Positions 48,998 through 59,193 of a DNA stretch of 64,000 nucleotides are shown piece by piece. The notes under the pieces were generated by a model. The model was not told the DNA's origin. It searched no databases and saw only the letters and a list, made by a program, of their open reading frames with translations. The position numbers and the translations under genes are program-made. Position 1 is the first letter of the stretch. The number at the start of each line of letters is the position of its first letter. Location: IMG/VR virus record IMGVR_UViG_3300032288_004702, positions 1-64,000 of that record; one strand, written 5' to 3'. This DNA is from a virus.

Positions 48998-51900
48998 ATG
49001 GCCGACGAAACAGTCGATATTAAAATTAAGTTTGATGCCCAAACGGCTCAACTTAATAAAGCCATTGCAAAGCTTGCCCTTCTTGAAAAGCAGGTCCAAA
49101 AGCTCTCTAGTGGTAGAGAAAAAGCATTCGCCAAGCGCACAACTCAAGACCTCTTCAATGTAACAAAAGGTTGGAAGAGAAGCTTTGACTTTATAGACGC
49201 CGGTGCCAAAATGGCCGGCAAAGGCCTTACTAAGTTTCTCGGCCTGGCCATCAAGGGCGTAATTATAGAAATGGCAGCACTCGGTGCCGCGATGATTGCT
49301 GTTCACGCGCTTTTTGCGGCTGGGCAATTTTTAATGAAGGCGTATCGAGGGGCAATGCAGATGTTGGCCGCTGGGGCGGCCGGCGTAACGGTAGCAATTG
49401 CTGCTGCCTCCGCTGCAATACGCGAACAGCAGGCTGCCATATTTGCCTATAGAGGAAAGGGTGCACCAGCTTTTGGTTCTGCCATGAACCAAACACGAAT
49501 GGGAATGCGCAACCTCCAGATGGATGCTGACCTAGCAACCCTTGGTGTTGAGTCTTTGAATAAGGCCTACGGCAACATGTCAAAGACGATGAGCACATCT
49601 CAAATAAATACAAGCAAGGGCGCGATAAAAGCCCTCATGGACTTTGGGTCCGCAGGCCAGGACCCAGCAAAAGGCCTGGAGCAGGTTTCTATAGTCATAG
49701 CTGCCCTATCGGACAAGAAAAAGGGAATATCTGACGTCATAACCGAAGCCAAAAAACTTGGTCCAGAAATGGAACAAGCACTTAAGAAGGCAAATGTTAA
49801 GACAAAAAAGCAGTTTCAAGAACTGCTCATGTCTGGGGAGTTGGCCAAAAAGGGTGGAGTAGCCGGACAGTTCGACGCCGTTAACAACACGCTCATAAGC
49901 CAACTAAAAGGATACTTCCAACGCCTGCGCGGTGAATTCGCCGACTTTGGAGACCAATTTCTTGAGCCGCTAAAAGTTGCATTTGAAAAAGTGTTCGGCA
50001 CTATCAGGCGAGACCTACAGCGCGTTATGGGCGCTGTTATGTTCAGCTTTGGAACGCAGGGCGTAATTAACAACTTTTCTGGCGCAATCGAAAAGGCGTC
50101 TAACTGGCTTGTAAAAATGATTCGCGAATACCTGCCTGGTGCTATAGGTATGTTCGACAGAATCGGCGACTGGTTTACACGATTTAAGCGTGGGTGGAAC
50201 ATTGTTCTTGACCAAACTAGACCATTAATAGATGGAGCGCGTGTTCTTTACAAGGCATTTGACCCAGTATGGGAAGCGCTAAAGCGTGGCGCTGGGAACA
50301 TGACCCTTTTTAGGGAGCTGTTGATAGACAACAAAGACAATGTCGAGGAATTCGGCCAAAGGGTTGGAAACCTAATTGATGCCTTGTCTAAGTTCTTTAT
50401 GAACTTGAAAAAAATGTTCATGGACATGCTCCCGTTCCTGAATGACCTAGTCGGTGGCCTAACTGAAGTATTCAAGATGATTTCCGGCATGTTCACAATG
50501 GGCGCAGGGGGTGGGCTGGCAACTGCCCTCGCTCCGCTGCTTGGCTTTGGGATTCTCGGACGAACAATGGCTGGCGTTAAGGGTCGCCTGATGCCTGGCC
50601 AGGGCGTCATGAACCCAAATACTATGAACGTCACAGCTACAAATGTAAATATTGCCAACGCCGTTGGTCCGCGGGCAATGAATAGAACAATGATGGGTGG
50701 AGGTCCTGGCGCTGTTCCAAGCCCATACGGTCCAGTTCTATCTTCTGGTCGACTTCCATCTGGTGCACCAATGCCAGTTGCCCCTGGTGCAATACCAGCT
50801 GGGATGAGCGTTTACCCATCGAGCCCCCTTGCGCTACCTGCAGGAAAGATAAAAGACCTGTCTAAAAGCCCATATAGCACATTTGGGCAAAACGTTAAAC
50901 TCGGAAGCCGGATGATTGTTCGCGGAAGCGACTTTGAGCAAAGAAAGCTTGAGAGGATTACTAGCCGAGAAATGACTGGACGTGGAGTTGGCTACGCAAT
51001 GTTTGGCCAACCAGCAGACCCATACGCAAGCCCGACAATAATGACAAAAGACGGCCCAATAGCTAATCCTCGGTACAACCTGCTTGAAAGCGCTCGGTTC
51101 AGGGCAACACAATCCCTTAATGGCCGCTCAATGGATGAGATTCGCTCAATCGCAACTGCACGCGGAATAACTGTTGGCCCAGACGCAACGAGAGAGGCTC
51201 TTACTCAGCAGATATTACGCAAGAAGGGTGCAATAAAGCAATACAAGGACGAGCCGCGCCCTGTGTCGATAGGCCAGGGTATAGCAAACGATGCTCGTCG
51301 TGGTGCTCTTGCTATTGGCGGGGCAGTTGATAGAGCTCAATATGGAGCCAGACGTTTTGCTGGTGGAGTACGTGGTGGATTTGCTTACATGAACTCTGCA
51401 GCATTTGATGCAGAAAAGGGTGAGTACGTTAATCTCCAGGAACAAAAGGACGCAATACGCGCAAGACGAGACAGAATTCTCCAGCAACGTGGTGGCCGAT
51501 TGAGCAGAATGTCGGCAAATTTACAAGCTTTTAGAGATACGAATCGGGCCAATAGAACTGGTTCTAAATTTGGCAATGCTTATAACAATAAATTTGCCAA
51601 GAGCATGACTGGTCGCATGGGAACGGGAATGGGTTTGGGTCTTGCAAGTCAATACGCCCCAGAAGAAATGCGTGGGGCCATGGCGCTCGGCGCTACAGTT
51701 GCACAGTTCGACCCACGCGCAGGACTTGCCGTAGCTGGCCTTGGTGGTGCCATGAAGGCTAAGGGCGCAATGAAGGGCGCTCTTTCTGGTGCTGCCGGTG
51801 GAGCCGCACTAGGCGCAATGTTTGGACCACAGGCTGCACTTGCGGGCGCTGCGATTGGCCTTGTTTTTGGCGGAATCATGGGTGCCATAAATAAGGGTAA

Positions 51901-53785
51901 AGAAAATATGAAGCAGGCACGTGCTGCGGTTAGGGAGCAGTTCACGTCGCTTTACCAAACTGCTGCCGGTGCAGCTGGTAGCCAAATGGCGCAGAATAAG
52001 CTCCGTTTAGAGCGCGGCGAGAATATAACAGGGCAGACTGGTGCATTTGCCAACATGGGCAAAGAAATGTCAAAAAAGGCAGCCCAGGCAAGGCTTGACA
52101 TGATTGCATCCCTGGAGGCAGCTGGGGCCGTAGGTGAAAAAAATGATGATGGTTCAACCACCTATGACTATCACAACCGAAAGCAACAAACGCTCGATGC
52201 TTATTTTAGGACGGAAAGCGCTAAGGGGCTTACGGCTGACCAGAAAAAAGCAATGCGCAAAGCGGGTGGCACGACAATAGACGCGGTGTTGAAGGAAGGC
52301 GGGCTTCGTGATGACTACGGCAAAATTGATGACGTAAACGCCAAGCGCATTGCAGAGCTATCGAAAGCCACCGGCAAGAGCACTGCAGAACTAGAGTTGC
52401 TTGCCCAAACAATGGGGGTAAACCTATATGACGCAACGATGGACTACGATACGTTGCTCGGCAAATTCACCAAGAACCTTAGAAAAAATAAAGAACAGCT
52501 AAATGCAGCACTGACAGACGTTTTTCTCGCGGGAGCAAATCCATTCGCAAAAAATAGACAACAGAATGAAGCGCAGTACGCACTAAATCAGAACTTCCGG
52601 CAAATAGGCGACATCCTTAGGGGTGGCGGAAGTGAAGCTGAAAAAATGGGTGCTATCAACACCGGCATGGAGCAGGCGTTCTCGCAAATACTTACTGTTG
52701 CTGGTGGAGATGCGTTTAAAGCATACGAAATGTTCAACAAGATGTTCCGCGCCGGAGAGGGCAAGGGGCTATTTGCCGAAAACGCTGAATTTGCTGGAAT
52801 GGACAAATACTTTGCGAATAACCCATTATTCCAAGAAGCTGCATCATCAATAGATAAGGGAGTTGCAAAAGAAGCTGGCACTCAGGTCCGAGGAATTCTT
52901 GCCGACAAAGGCATGACTATTAATGGGGCAAAGCTTGAAAGCATAATTGAATCAATGTCGCCACAGGACAGGGAAAAATTCCTTAAAGACCTGTCTACGT
53001 ATGGTGCTGTGCCACCAGCTGGCGCAAATGCGAAAGGTTTTACAATTAGCCCGCTTCAGGCGGCCCTTGATTCTAAAGACCCAGCCAAGGCGCTGGCTGC
53101 GTTAAACCCAGCATTTGCTCAGCTGGAGATTGGAAAAACAGACAAAGGCGAAATGAATGAGCTGGTAAATGCTGCCGGCGATATGGCAACTGCGCTTGAA
53201 GAGTTCAATAAACTTGTGGGCGGATTTTTTACCGGACCTAACGGTGGACCGGACTGGTGGAATAAAGGGCTAAAAATAACTGGCTCCGGAGACGATATGC
53301 GCCTAATGCCTGGAGATACATCAAGTCCTCGTGGATGGATGGTTGGAGATACATCAACAAGCAAGCTTTCACAGACAATGTCGCGTCATGCGGCAATGAA
53401 TGGTCAATTAACTGGAAAGCGCACGATTACATCAAGTTTACGAAACTATGCTCTCGGCTCTCCAAGTTCTGACCATGCAACTGGGGCCGCATATGACCTA
53501 ACTGGGCAAAATCTTGGACAGTACGCAAAGCTTGTTCACGCTAATGGCGGTTTTGCCGAGTTCCACGGAAGCATGGCAAGCCGTCACCTACACGTAGTGC
53601 CTGGTCCCGGAGTAGGCGACACAAGTACTGTTCGCCCAGTTGCTTCAGTTTCTTCAGGCGGAGGTGGAACAACTAATTATTATTCAATTGAGATAAACGG
53701 CGCAAACGCATCTCCGGAGGCAATAGCAAATATGGTTATGGCCAAAATTGAGGCTAAAGAACGTTCCAACAGGGAGCGCAGATAA
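48998..53785 (+). CDS. Tape measure protein with C-terminal M15-type peptidase domain
   Basis: The 1595-residue protein sets tail length and is the largest tail gene. The N-terminus is coiled-coil; residues ~85-150 are hydrophobic, Ala/Gly-rich helices, and a glycine-zipper region (GAALGAMFGPQAALAGAAIG) lies near 940. At the C-terminus is a D,D-carboxypeptidase-like (M15/VanY) domain: S1491-D-H1493-ATGAAYD1500 and H1530-L-H1532, the zinc ligands of that family. It could loosen host peptidoglycan during injection. LSSG occurs twice (residues 36 and 581), which may be chance or hint at processing. GGAG precedes the ATG. The next gene begins on the last base of the stop codon. Confidence 0.93.
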   Translation: MADETVDIKIKFDAQTAQLNKAIAKLALLEKQVQKLSSGREKAFAKRTTQDLFNVTKGWKRSFDFIDAGAKMAGKGLTKFLGLAIKGVIIEMAALGAAMIAVHALFAAGQFLMKAYRGAMQMLAAGAAGVTVAIAAASAAIREQQAAIFAYRGKGAPAFGSAMNQTRMGMRNLQMDADLATLGVESLNKAYGNMSKTMSTSQINTSKGAIKALMDFGSAGQDPAKGLEQVSIVIAALSDKKKGISDVITEAKKLGPEMEQALKKANVKTKKQFQELLMSGELAKKGGVAGQFDAVNNTLISQLKGYFQRLRGEFADFGDQFLEPLKVAFEKVFGTIRRDLQRVMGAVMFSFGTQGVINNFSGAIEKASNWLVKMIREYLPGAIGMFDRIGDWFTRFKRGWNIVLDQTRPLIDGARVLYKAFDPVWEALKRGAGNMTLFRELLIDNKDNVEEFGQRVGNLIDALSKFFMNLKKMFMDMLPFLNDLVGGLTEVFKMISGMFTMGAGGGLATALAPLLGFGILGRTMAGVKGRLMPGQGVMNPNTMNVTATNVNIANAVGPRAMNRTMMGGGPGAVPSPYGPVLSSGRLPSGAPMPVAPGAIPAGMSVYPSSPLALPAGKIKDLSKSPYSTFGQNVKLGSRMIVRGSDFEQRKLERITSREMTGRGVGYAMFGQPADPYASPTIMTKDGPIANPRYNLLESARFRATQSLNGRSMDEIRSIATARGITVGPDATREALTQQILRKKGAIKQYKDEPRPVSIGQGIANDARRGALAIGGAVDRAQYGARRFAGGVRGGFAYMNSAAFDAEKGEYVNLQEQKDAIRARRDRILQQRGGRLSRMSANLQAFRDTNRANRTGSKFGNAYNNKFAKSMTGRMGTGMGLGLASQYAPEEMRGAMALGATVAQFDPRAGLAVAGLGGAMKAKGAMKGALSGAAGGAALGAMFGPQAALAGAAIGLVFGGIMGAINKGKENMKQARAAVREQFTSLYQTAAGAAGSQMAQNKLRLERGENITGQTGAFANMGKEMSKKAAQARLDMIASLEAAGAVGEKNDDGSTTYDYHNRKQQTLDAYFRTESAKGLTADQKKAMRKAGGTTIDAVLKEGGLRDDYGKIDDVNAKRIAELSKATGKSTAELELLAQTMGVNLYDATMDYDTLLGKFTKNLRKNKEQLNAALTDVFLAGANPFAKNRQQNEAQYALNQNFRQIGDILRGGGSEAEKMGAINTGMEQAFSQILTVAGGDAFKAYEMFNKMFRAGEGKGLFAENAEFAGMDKYFANNPLFQEAASSIDKGVAKEAGTQVRGILADKGMTINGAKLESIIESMSPQDREKFLKDLSTYGAVPPAGANAKGFTISPLQAALDSKDPAKALAALNPAFAQLEIGKTDKGEMNELVNAAGDMATALEEFNKLVGGFFTGPNGGPDWWNKGLKITGSGDDMRLMPGDTSSPRGWMVGDTSTSKLSQTMSRHAAMNGQLTGKRTITSSLRNYALGSPSSDHATGAAYDLTGQNLGQYAKLVHANGGFAEFHGSMASRHLHVVPGPGVGDTSTVRPVASVSSGGGGTTNYYSIEINGANASPEAIANMVMAKIEAKERSNRERR

Positions 53786-55290
53786 TGGCTGTTGGAAATA
53801 TCGTTTACATCACTGTTGGTTATACAGAAACAGACAACGCGAGCCTTCGCAAGGGATACCCCGTAAAACGTAAGTATAAGCAGACGGAGAATACGCAATC
53901 GCCGAAATTCCCATCTTCATATATGGAAGTGTCCGACCAGCTTTATTGGTTTCCGTTCACGTCTCTTGGCGCATCTGATGAAAACTACATACCATACACG
54001 GTTGGTGATGAGTATGGGTGGTCGGACGACCAGGCGAAGCGCGCACCAGAGATACCGTATTCAAATCCACGGACGACAAAATATGACGACTTCCCTGTGG
54101 GGCAAAAAATTGTGTACGGCGGCTCGATATATGTAGCTACGCGCTATACATTTGATTGGGGCGAAACAAAGTTTGATGTTTCAATTAACCCATACAAAAC
54201 GGGACGAATAAGAAAGTGGCGTAAATTTACAGACACTTCTGATGAGTGGACGCAATACTGGTATCACCCGTTGCTAAAGCGTTTTTATACACTCGCTTCT
54301 ACTGACGAACTTCAAGAGCTGCCGGATTTTGACGAACCGTCACAATCCAGGTGGGACAGGTTCAAGGGCGACGCGAAAGACATGAATCTCAATAACTTCA
54401 CATTTGCTCAAATACGAGAACTTGTATCTACCGGCTCCGCCCTAACCACGGCGCAGTCTGCTGTTCAGTCGCTAGAAGAGAGGTCAATGTCGCCACTTAC
54501 TGGGCAGATTGAAGCTGGAACTGATGTCAGGGTCTCTAGCGTTCAGCAATCGGGGTCTTTTGTAATAAACAATAGTATCGCTGGTCAAAATGGGGAGGGG
54601 CAGCTCCTGCCAGACAACCTGCCGAAGATGATTCAACGCATGAGTACGGGTAAATCTGGTGTTAAAACAGTACTTGATACGTATGTATTTAACCTACGGC
54701 CAAACAATGTCTCATATTCAAATATAGGTATTACATGGACGGAAGTTGACAGGGTTAACAACTTCCCGCTAGTTGACTATAGAAATAACAAACTTATGAA
54801 AATAACTTTCGAGTTTGTTGTTGAAGCTCAGTTGATTGGGATATCAAGCCTTTACGAATCATGTGAAGATAGATTGAAACAAGTTCAGCGCATGGCAAGT
54901 AGGCCAGAGCTTGTAGTTTTTACGAATTTTGACTCATTATTCGGTGAAGTCTCTTTTGACAACTTGACCGCCTCTAATTATCGCGAGTGGGCAATTGTTG
55001 AGATGTCAATTAACTCAATTCAGCGAACACCTGCCGGCACGGATACTGCACAAGGTTCAATAAGCAGAGCAACAGTAAGTATGACAATTCAAGAAGTACG
55101 ACTCTCGCCTGACCAGGTTATTTTTATGCCAAAACTAAGAAAAGTTCCTGGCGTTCCAAATATCCCAACCGACATACCTGACCCAACACCATGTATAGAG
55201 CTTGCAACAGACACAGTCGTTGGAAAGGTGCCAGGCCTGAAATATAGCCCATGTTGGTATAAGAATAGGGGCCTCCCTGTTCCGGGGTGA
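53785..55290 (+). CDS. Baseplate/hub adaptor protein (XkdP-like position)
   Basis: The 501-residue protein follows the tape measure, the place of the PBSX XkdP / T4 gp53-type adaptor. Residues ~300-400 hold the most typical part (VFNLRPNNVSYSNIGITWTEV, KLMKITFEFVVEAQLIG), strands that in related proteins contact the hub and tube. No LysM motif is visible, unlike XkdP. The C-terminus is proline-rich with two cysteines. It is probably part of the baseplate hub. Function is inferred mainly from order and strand pattern. Confidence 0.6.
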   Translation: MAVGNIVYITVGYTETDNASLRKGYPVKRKYKQTENTQSPKFPSSYMEVSDQLYWFPFTSLGASDENYIPYTVGDEYGWSDDQAKRAPEIPYSNPRTTKYDDFPVGQKIVYGGSIYVATRYTFDWGETKFDVSINPYKTGRIRKWRKFTDTSDEWTQYWYHPLLKRFYTLASTDELQELPDFDEPSQSRWDRFKGDAKDMNLNNFTFAQIRELVSTGSALTTAQSAVQSLEERSMSPLTGQIEAGTDVRVSSVQQSGSFVINNSIAGQNGEGQLLPDNLPKMIQRMSTGKSGVKTVLDTYVFNLRPNNVSYSNIGITWTEVDRVNNFPLVDYRNNKLMKITFEFVVEAQLIGISSLYESCEDRLKQVQRMASRPELVVFTNFDSLFGEVSFDNLTASNYREWAIVEMSINSIQRTPAGTDTAQGSISRATVSMTIQEVRLSPDQVIFMPKLRKVPGVPNIPTDIPDPTPCIELATDTVVGKVPGLKYSPCWYKNRGLPVPG

Positions 55291-55295
55291 TAAGT

Positions 55296-57020
55296 ATGTC
55301 TTCTAAGCTTTTTCTACCGCCAACAGTTGATACATACAGGGACAGCCTTAACGCCACAAATTTTCGTGGGCCTTTTGAGCGTAAAATAATTATTGCCTCT
55401 CTACCGGACAATCTCCAGGCTGACATTTCTCACAACGTTACTCAGGTAAGTGTTAGCTACTCGATATCGCTTGTTTCGGAGTTGTCATTTGACGTAATTG
55501 ACGTTGACCTGCTTATGTCTAGAAATAATTATTTCATACTTGGGCGAGACGTAATATACGAAACACAGACACTTGGTCGCGTTGATTCATATACCGGAGA
55601 AGTTCGCCCAGTTCGCCAGCTTTTTGAAATCTCCGATGTGACTGTTTCCCAGGGTCCAGGTGGTTCTGCCGTTTACTCAGTTAAGTGCTACACCAAGGCA
55701 ATACAGCAAATGAAACGGGATAAAAAACCCGGCTCAATTAAAGGCAATGGAAGTCAGTACATTAGGAATGCGGCGAAAAAATATGGACTTGAGGTGTATT
55801 ACCAGGAAACCTCAAAAGCTAAAACTATTTCGAAAGCCAGTGGTTCAAAGCAGACAGAATCGCTCTGGGACGTAATGCTCAGGCTCGCGGATGATGCAAA
55901 ATTTGTTTTATTTGAAGTAGATGGAATTTTGATATTTGCGTCTGAAAAATTTTTAATGCATAAATGGGGAACAAATATACGTTATGTTGAAAAAACTGTT
56001 GCTGACCCAAAGACAAAGAAGAAGAAAAAAAAGAGGCTTGCTAGGAGATTTATACCGCTTCAGTGGCCAAATGGTGGAGATGGGTATGTTGGCACTCCTG
56101 GGTATTTCCGGCTTGTAGAACGTCCAACATTTAGAAAATCAGCAAATGACCCATACGCAGGAGAGGGGAGCTGCCTAGTAGAAAGATTTAACGGAACGCA
56201 AATACGTCCGGGTATGACGGCATATGTTGGTCTTGTTCCAAACATGTCTGGTTATTACCTAATTGATTCTGTCTCGTATAACGAAATGGTTCCTGACCCA
56301 GTATCTGTTTCTTTTAGAACTCTTACAAGAGATGAAGAAAAAGAAAAAATTGAATTACTGCCAATAGGAAAAACATATCAACAGACAGCTTTAATTGGTC
56401 AACCGATTAGAACTACGGCAGAGGCCGCAAAAATAGAAAAAGGCAATCCAATTTCTAAGCCATCGGCAGATAAAAGAATAATTGGGGAAAACCTACCGAC
56501 AGCAGAATTTAGATATAGATACCCACAAATGGAATACGCCAACATATCTCGAACATATGCATCTGTTTTGGGTAAAGTTGAAGAAAGCACAAATCAAAGA
56601 AACACAGTGATAATTACTGGAAATATTGATTTATGGGAAAGACCCGTTCTACCAACTCTGAATAATTCGGGTACGCAAACAATCGGATACCAGACACTCT
56701 CCCAAGTGGTTCACGTTGTTACTGCTGGCTCAGAGTACAGGGCAATAATATTGCCGCTTCTCTACACCGAAGGCGGAATTCCAGTATTAAAAACAGAGGC
56801 TCAGGCTATTGAGAAATACAACAGCGCTGGGGGGTATTCTGGAACGGCAAAACATTTTGGGGTCGTATCCGGGCCAACAAGAAACGCTGCACTTCTAAAC
56901 GCCCGAGACTATTCTTTTCTGCTCAATCTGCAGCAAAGTTTGATAATGAGCAAGCGTTTTCCAGATTTTAGCCTGTCAACAATAGTCGCAACACCTGGCT
57001 CTGCTGACAGTCAGTGGTAA
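55296..57020 (+). CDS. Baseplate hub protein (gpD/gp27/XkdQ-like)
   Basis: The 574-residue protein has the expected features of the trimeric hub: N-terminal strands around VSYSISLVSELSFDVID; then the repeated beta-barrel part with KKYGLEVYY, LWDVMLRLADDAKFVLFEVDG and FASEKFL; and later GTQIRPGMTAYV with YLIDSVSY. It attaches the tail tube and spike. A lysine-rich insertion (KTKKKKKKRLARR) at ~250 is notable. I chose the ATG at 55296, with GGGGTGAT upstream, rather than the overlapping GTG at 55287. Confidence 0.8.
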   Translation: MSSKLFLPPTVDTYRDSLNATNFRGPFERKIIIASLPDNLQADISHNVTQVSVSYSISLVSELSFDVIDVDLLMSRNNYFILGRDVIYETQTLGRVDSYTGEVRPVRQLFEISDVTVSQGPGGSAVYSVKCYTKAIQQMKRDKKPGSIKGNGSQYIRNAAKKYGLEVYYQETSKAKTISKASGSKQTESLWDVMLRLADDAKFVLFEVDGILIFASEKFLMHKWGTNIRYVEKTVADPKTKKKKKKRLARRFIPLQWPNGGDGYVGTPGYFRLVERPTFRKSANDPYAGEGSCLVERFNGTQIRPGMTAYVGLVPNMSGYYLIDSVSYNEMVPDPVSVSFRTLTRDEEKEKIELLPIGKTYQQTALIGQPIRTTAEAAKIEKGNPISKPSADKRIIGENLPTAEFRYRYPQMEYANISRTYASVLGKVEESTNQRNTVIITGNIDLWERPVLPTLNNSGTQTIGYQTLSQVVHVVTAGSEYRAIILPLLYTEGGIPVLKTEAQAIEKYNSAGGYSGTAKHFGVVSGPTRNAALLNARDYSFLLNLQQSLIMSKRFPDFSLSTIVATPGSADSQW

Positions 57021-57055
57021 ACGTGAACATGTTTAAGATTTAAAATAGTAAGGTT

Positions 57056-57418
57056 ATGAATATGCGCCCAGACATAGTTGATAGAACAAAATCCTCTTCC
57101 CACCCACTGCGGGCTGGACGATTCTACACTGGCGTCATTAAATCAGTTGACACCAGGGGGGCTGTTGTGGTGCATATTACAGAGTTGGGCTCTTCATATG
57201 AAAAGGTAGTGCCAATCGGAACTACGCCAGCAAACCATCTATCTGTTGGCGATGTAGTCAAATGCACATTTGCCGATGAATTTTTTAATGAGTTAATAGT
57301 TTTTGGAAGCGCACAAATAAAAGACTCCGATTATCCGACCATTGAGCAATACAACTCCCTTTTATCAACGGTAAATGACCTGGTTTCAAGAGTTGAAACG
57401 CTTGAGGGTGGTGCCTAA
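57056..57418 (+). CDS. OB-fold baseplate protein (spike- or gpV-like)
   Basis: The 120-residue protein has one small beta-barrel: FYTGVIKSVDTRGAVVVHI, YEKVVPIG, and VGDVVKCTFADEFFNELIVFG, with a C-terminal helix (TVNDLVSRVETLEGG) that could trimerise. This resembles the OB-fold domain of tail-spike and hub proteins such as P2 gpV or the XkdR position of PBSX. It lacks an obvious triple-strand spike tip. Two ATGs lie at 57056 and 57062; AAGG lies just upstream of the first. Confidence 0.65.
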   Translation: MNMRPDIVDRTKSSSHPLRAGRFYTGVIKSVDTRGAVVVHITELGSSYEKVVPIGTTPANHLSVGDVVKCTFADEFFNELIVFGSAQIKDSDYPTIEQYNSLLSTVNDLVSRVETLEGGA

Positions 57419-57420
57419 TT

Positions 57421-57723
57421 ATGCAGATGATTAAGTTTCCACTCAGGTTTGACTCCACTGGATTTGAGAAAATCGACGAAGGAACTACTGATTACTATTC
57501 TCAGCTTTTATCAATATGCATGTTGACCGAGCCTGGCACACACCCAATGAGCCCGCAGTTTGGTGCATATGACCCGTCGTTTAGGGTTATAGATAAAAGT
57601 ATTTTTGTTTTGAATGCTTCTCAGTTTGTACCAGAAGTAACAATAACAAATATTGACATATCCGAAAAAGACTCAGCAGACGGCGCAGTTAAAGTTGCCG
57701 TCTCTTTCAACATCAACACGTAG
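57421..57723 (+). CDS. Baseplate wedge protein (gp25/W-like)
   Basis: The 100-residue protein has the size and position of the gp25-like wedge subunit: LRFDSTGFEKIDEGTTDYYSQLLSICMLTEPGTHPMSPQFG, in which the EPGTHPMSPQFG loop corresponds to the conserved glycine/proline-rich turn of this family. Strands follow (FVPEVTITNIDISEKD). It joins the sheath to the wedge at the baseplate. It starts 2 bases after the spike-like gene and is followed by baseplate J, the usual order. Confidence 0.85.
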   Translation: MQMIKFPLRFDSTGFEKIDEGTTDYYSQLLSICMLTEPGTHPMSPQFGAYDPSFRVIDKSIFVLNASQFVPEVTITNIDISEKDSADGAVKVAVSFNINT

Positions 57724-57734
57724 GGATTGTAGCC

Positions 57735-59192
57735 ATGGCAGCAGATTTTTCAGAATATGTCGACCTTTCAATATTCGACAAAGAACCAGGAGATATATAT
57801 CGCGACGCCATTGAGCTGGCGCGGCTATCCCTGCCCGATTTTAATCTACGCGTAGGCACTCCAGAGGATGCAATATTTCAAGCTGCAGCGTACGTCGGCG
57901 CGCTAAACATTAACGCAATTAATAGGCTTCCAGACAGATTGATGGCTGGAATAGTTTCAATGCTTGGATACCAGCGACAAGAAGCAATACCAGCAGAAGT
58001 TGATGTTGAAATAACTATAGGCTCATACGAAGGCGGCGTCATACCCGTTGGGACGGTATTCGTTTATGACTCAGTATTCGAAGATGAAGTTCAGCAATAC
58101 GCATTCCAACTAACATCCGCATTGACGATACCCGCAACAATAGGGACCGATTACCCTTCCGAAATTGCCACAGTTACAGCAATTGAGGCTGGTGTAATGC
58201 CTCCGCTTACTGCGGGAACTGAACTTGCTGTCATTTCATCAGGTACAGATATTGTTTCTGTCGTAGTGGCCGATGATGCAAATTTTGCGAATGGCATAAA
58301 TGCTGATATGGATAATGAGTACCTTTCAAAGGCAACAACATATCTCCGGTCTCTTGCCTCTGCCCTTGTGAGACCATCTCAGGTTGATGCATATCTGCTA
58401 ACCAATTATCCAGGAATCGTGTCTAGGGCAAAAACATTTGACCTGACAAATGGCGACCCCGATGGTGGCGACATAACAACGAAGCGCTCTAGCGGAGTTA
58501 TACAAACATTTCTATCTAGCAACTTGGCAACAATAGAGACAGAGGCACCGCATTTGTTTATTGTTGGCGATGTTGTTGAGCTCGATATATTTAACTCGTC
58601 TGTCAGTGCAACATTTAATGGTACACATACGATAACTGGTGCTGACGACACAACGTTCAGCTTTGTAAAAGTTGCAGGAAATTCAGCCAGCACTGTTGTT
58701 ACCGGCTCGGCATATGCTGGGCAGGATGTCCCGGGATACGTAACAGTTGTCGCATACGGAAATAATACAGAACTTACTTCGCCGCAAAAAATTGATATCT
58801 TAAGCGAAATACGGGCGAAGTCTGTTGCCGGCCTAACAATTGAGCTAATTGACCCGACATTGGTGACGCTCGAAATATCTGGTTCAATAACACTGAACCA
58901 ACAATATGAACAAACATCCCTATATCAAACAATAGAGGATGCATTAGTAGAGTATTTAAGTCCATCAAAGTTCTCGTTTAATTTCGACAGAATAAGACAT
59001 AGCCAAGTTGTGTCACTAATTAGCGGCATTCCCGGTGTTGTCTATGTTGAGTCTCTGACGCTTACCCCCACTGGTAGCGGATGGTTGCCACAGCATGATA
59101 ATGATTTGCTGTTCAGGGACAAGGGTTCGCTGCCAATACTCTCACTAGACGACATTGATTTTACCTATGTCGCAGTAGACGTGGAGGGCTGA
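57735..59192 (+). CDS. Baseplate J-like wedge protein
   Basis: The 485-residue protein has the gpJ/gp6/XkdT architecture: an N-terminal helix with PDFNLRVGTPEDAIFQAAAY, then INRLPDRLMAGIVSMLGY, the PAEVDVEITI strand domain, the central DNEYLSKATTYLRSLASALVRPSQVDAYL helices and the C-terminal IEDALVEYLSPSKFSFNFDRIRHSQVVSLISGIPGVVYVESLTL. An extra strand-rich insert of about 65 residues (near residues 255-325) interrupts the core; it may be a surface-exposed domain. It makes the baseplate ring together with the preceding gp25-like protein and the following I-like protein. Confidence 0.92.
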   Translation: MAADFSEYVDLSIFDKEPGDIYRDAIELARLSLPDFNLRVGTPEDAIFQAAAYVGALNINAINRLPDRLMAGIVSMLGYQRQEAIPAEVDVEITIGSYEGGVIPVGTVFVYDSVFEDEVQQYAFQLTSALTIPATIGTDYPSEIATVTAIEAGVMPPLTAGTELAVISSGTDIVSVVVADDANFANGINADMDNEYLSKATTYLRSLASALVRPSQVDAYLLTNYPGIVSRAKTFDLTNGDPDGGDITTKRSSGVIQTFLSSNLATIETEAPHLFIVGDVVELDIFNSSVSATFNGTHTITGADDTTFSFVKVAGNSASTVVTGSAYAGQDVPGYVTVVAYGNNTELTSPQKIDILSEIRAKSVAGLTIELIDPTLVTLEISGSITLNQQYEQTSLYQTIEDALVEYLSPSKFSFNFDRIRHSQVVSLISGIPGVVYVESLTLTPTGSGWLPQHDNDLLFRDKGSLPILSLDDIDFTYVAVDVEG

Positions 59193-59193
59193 G

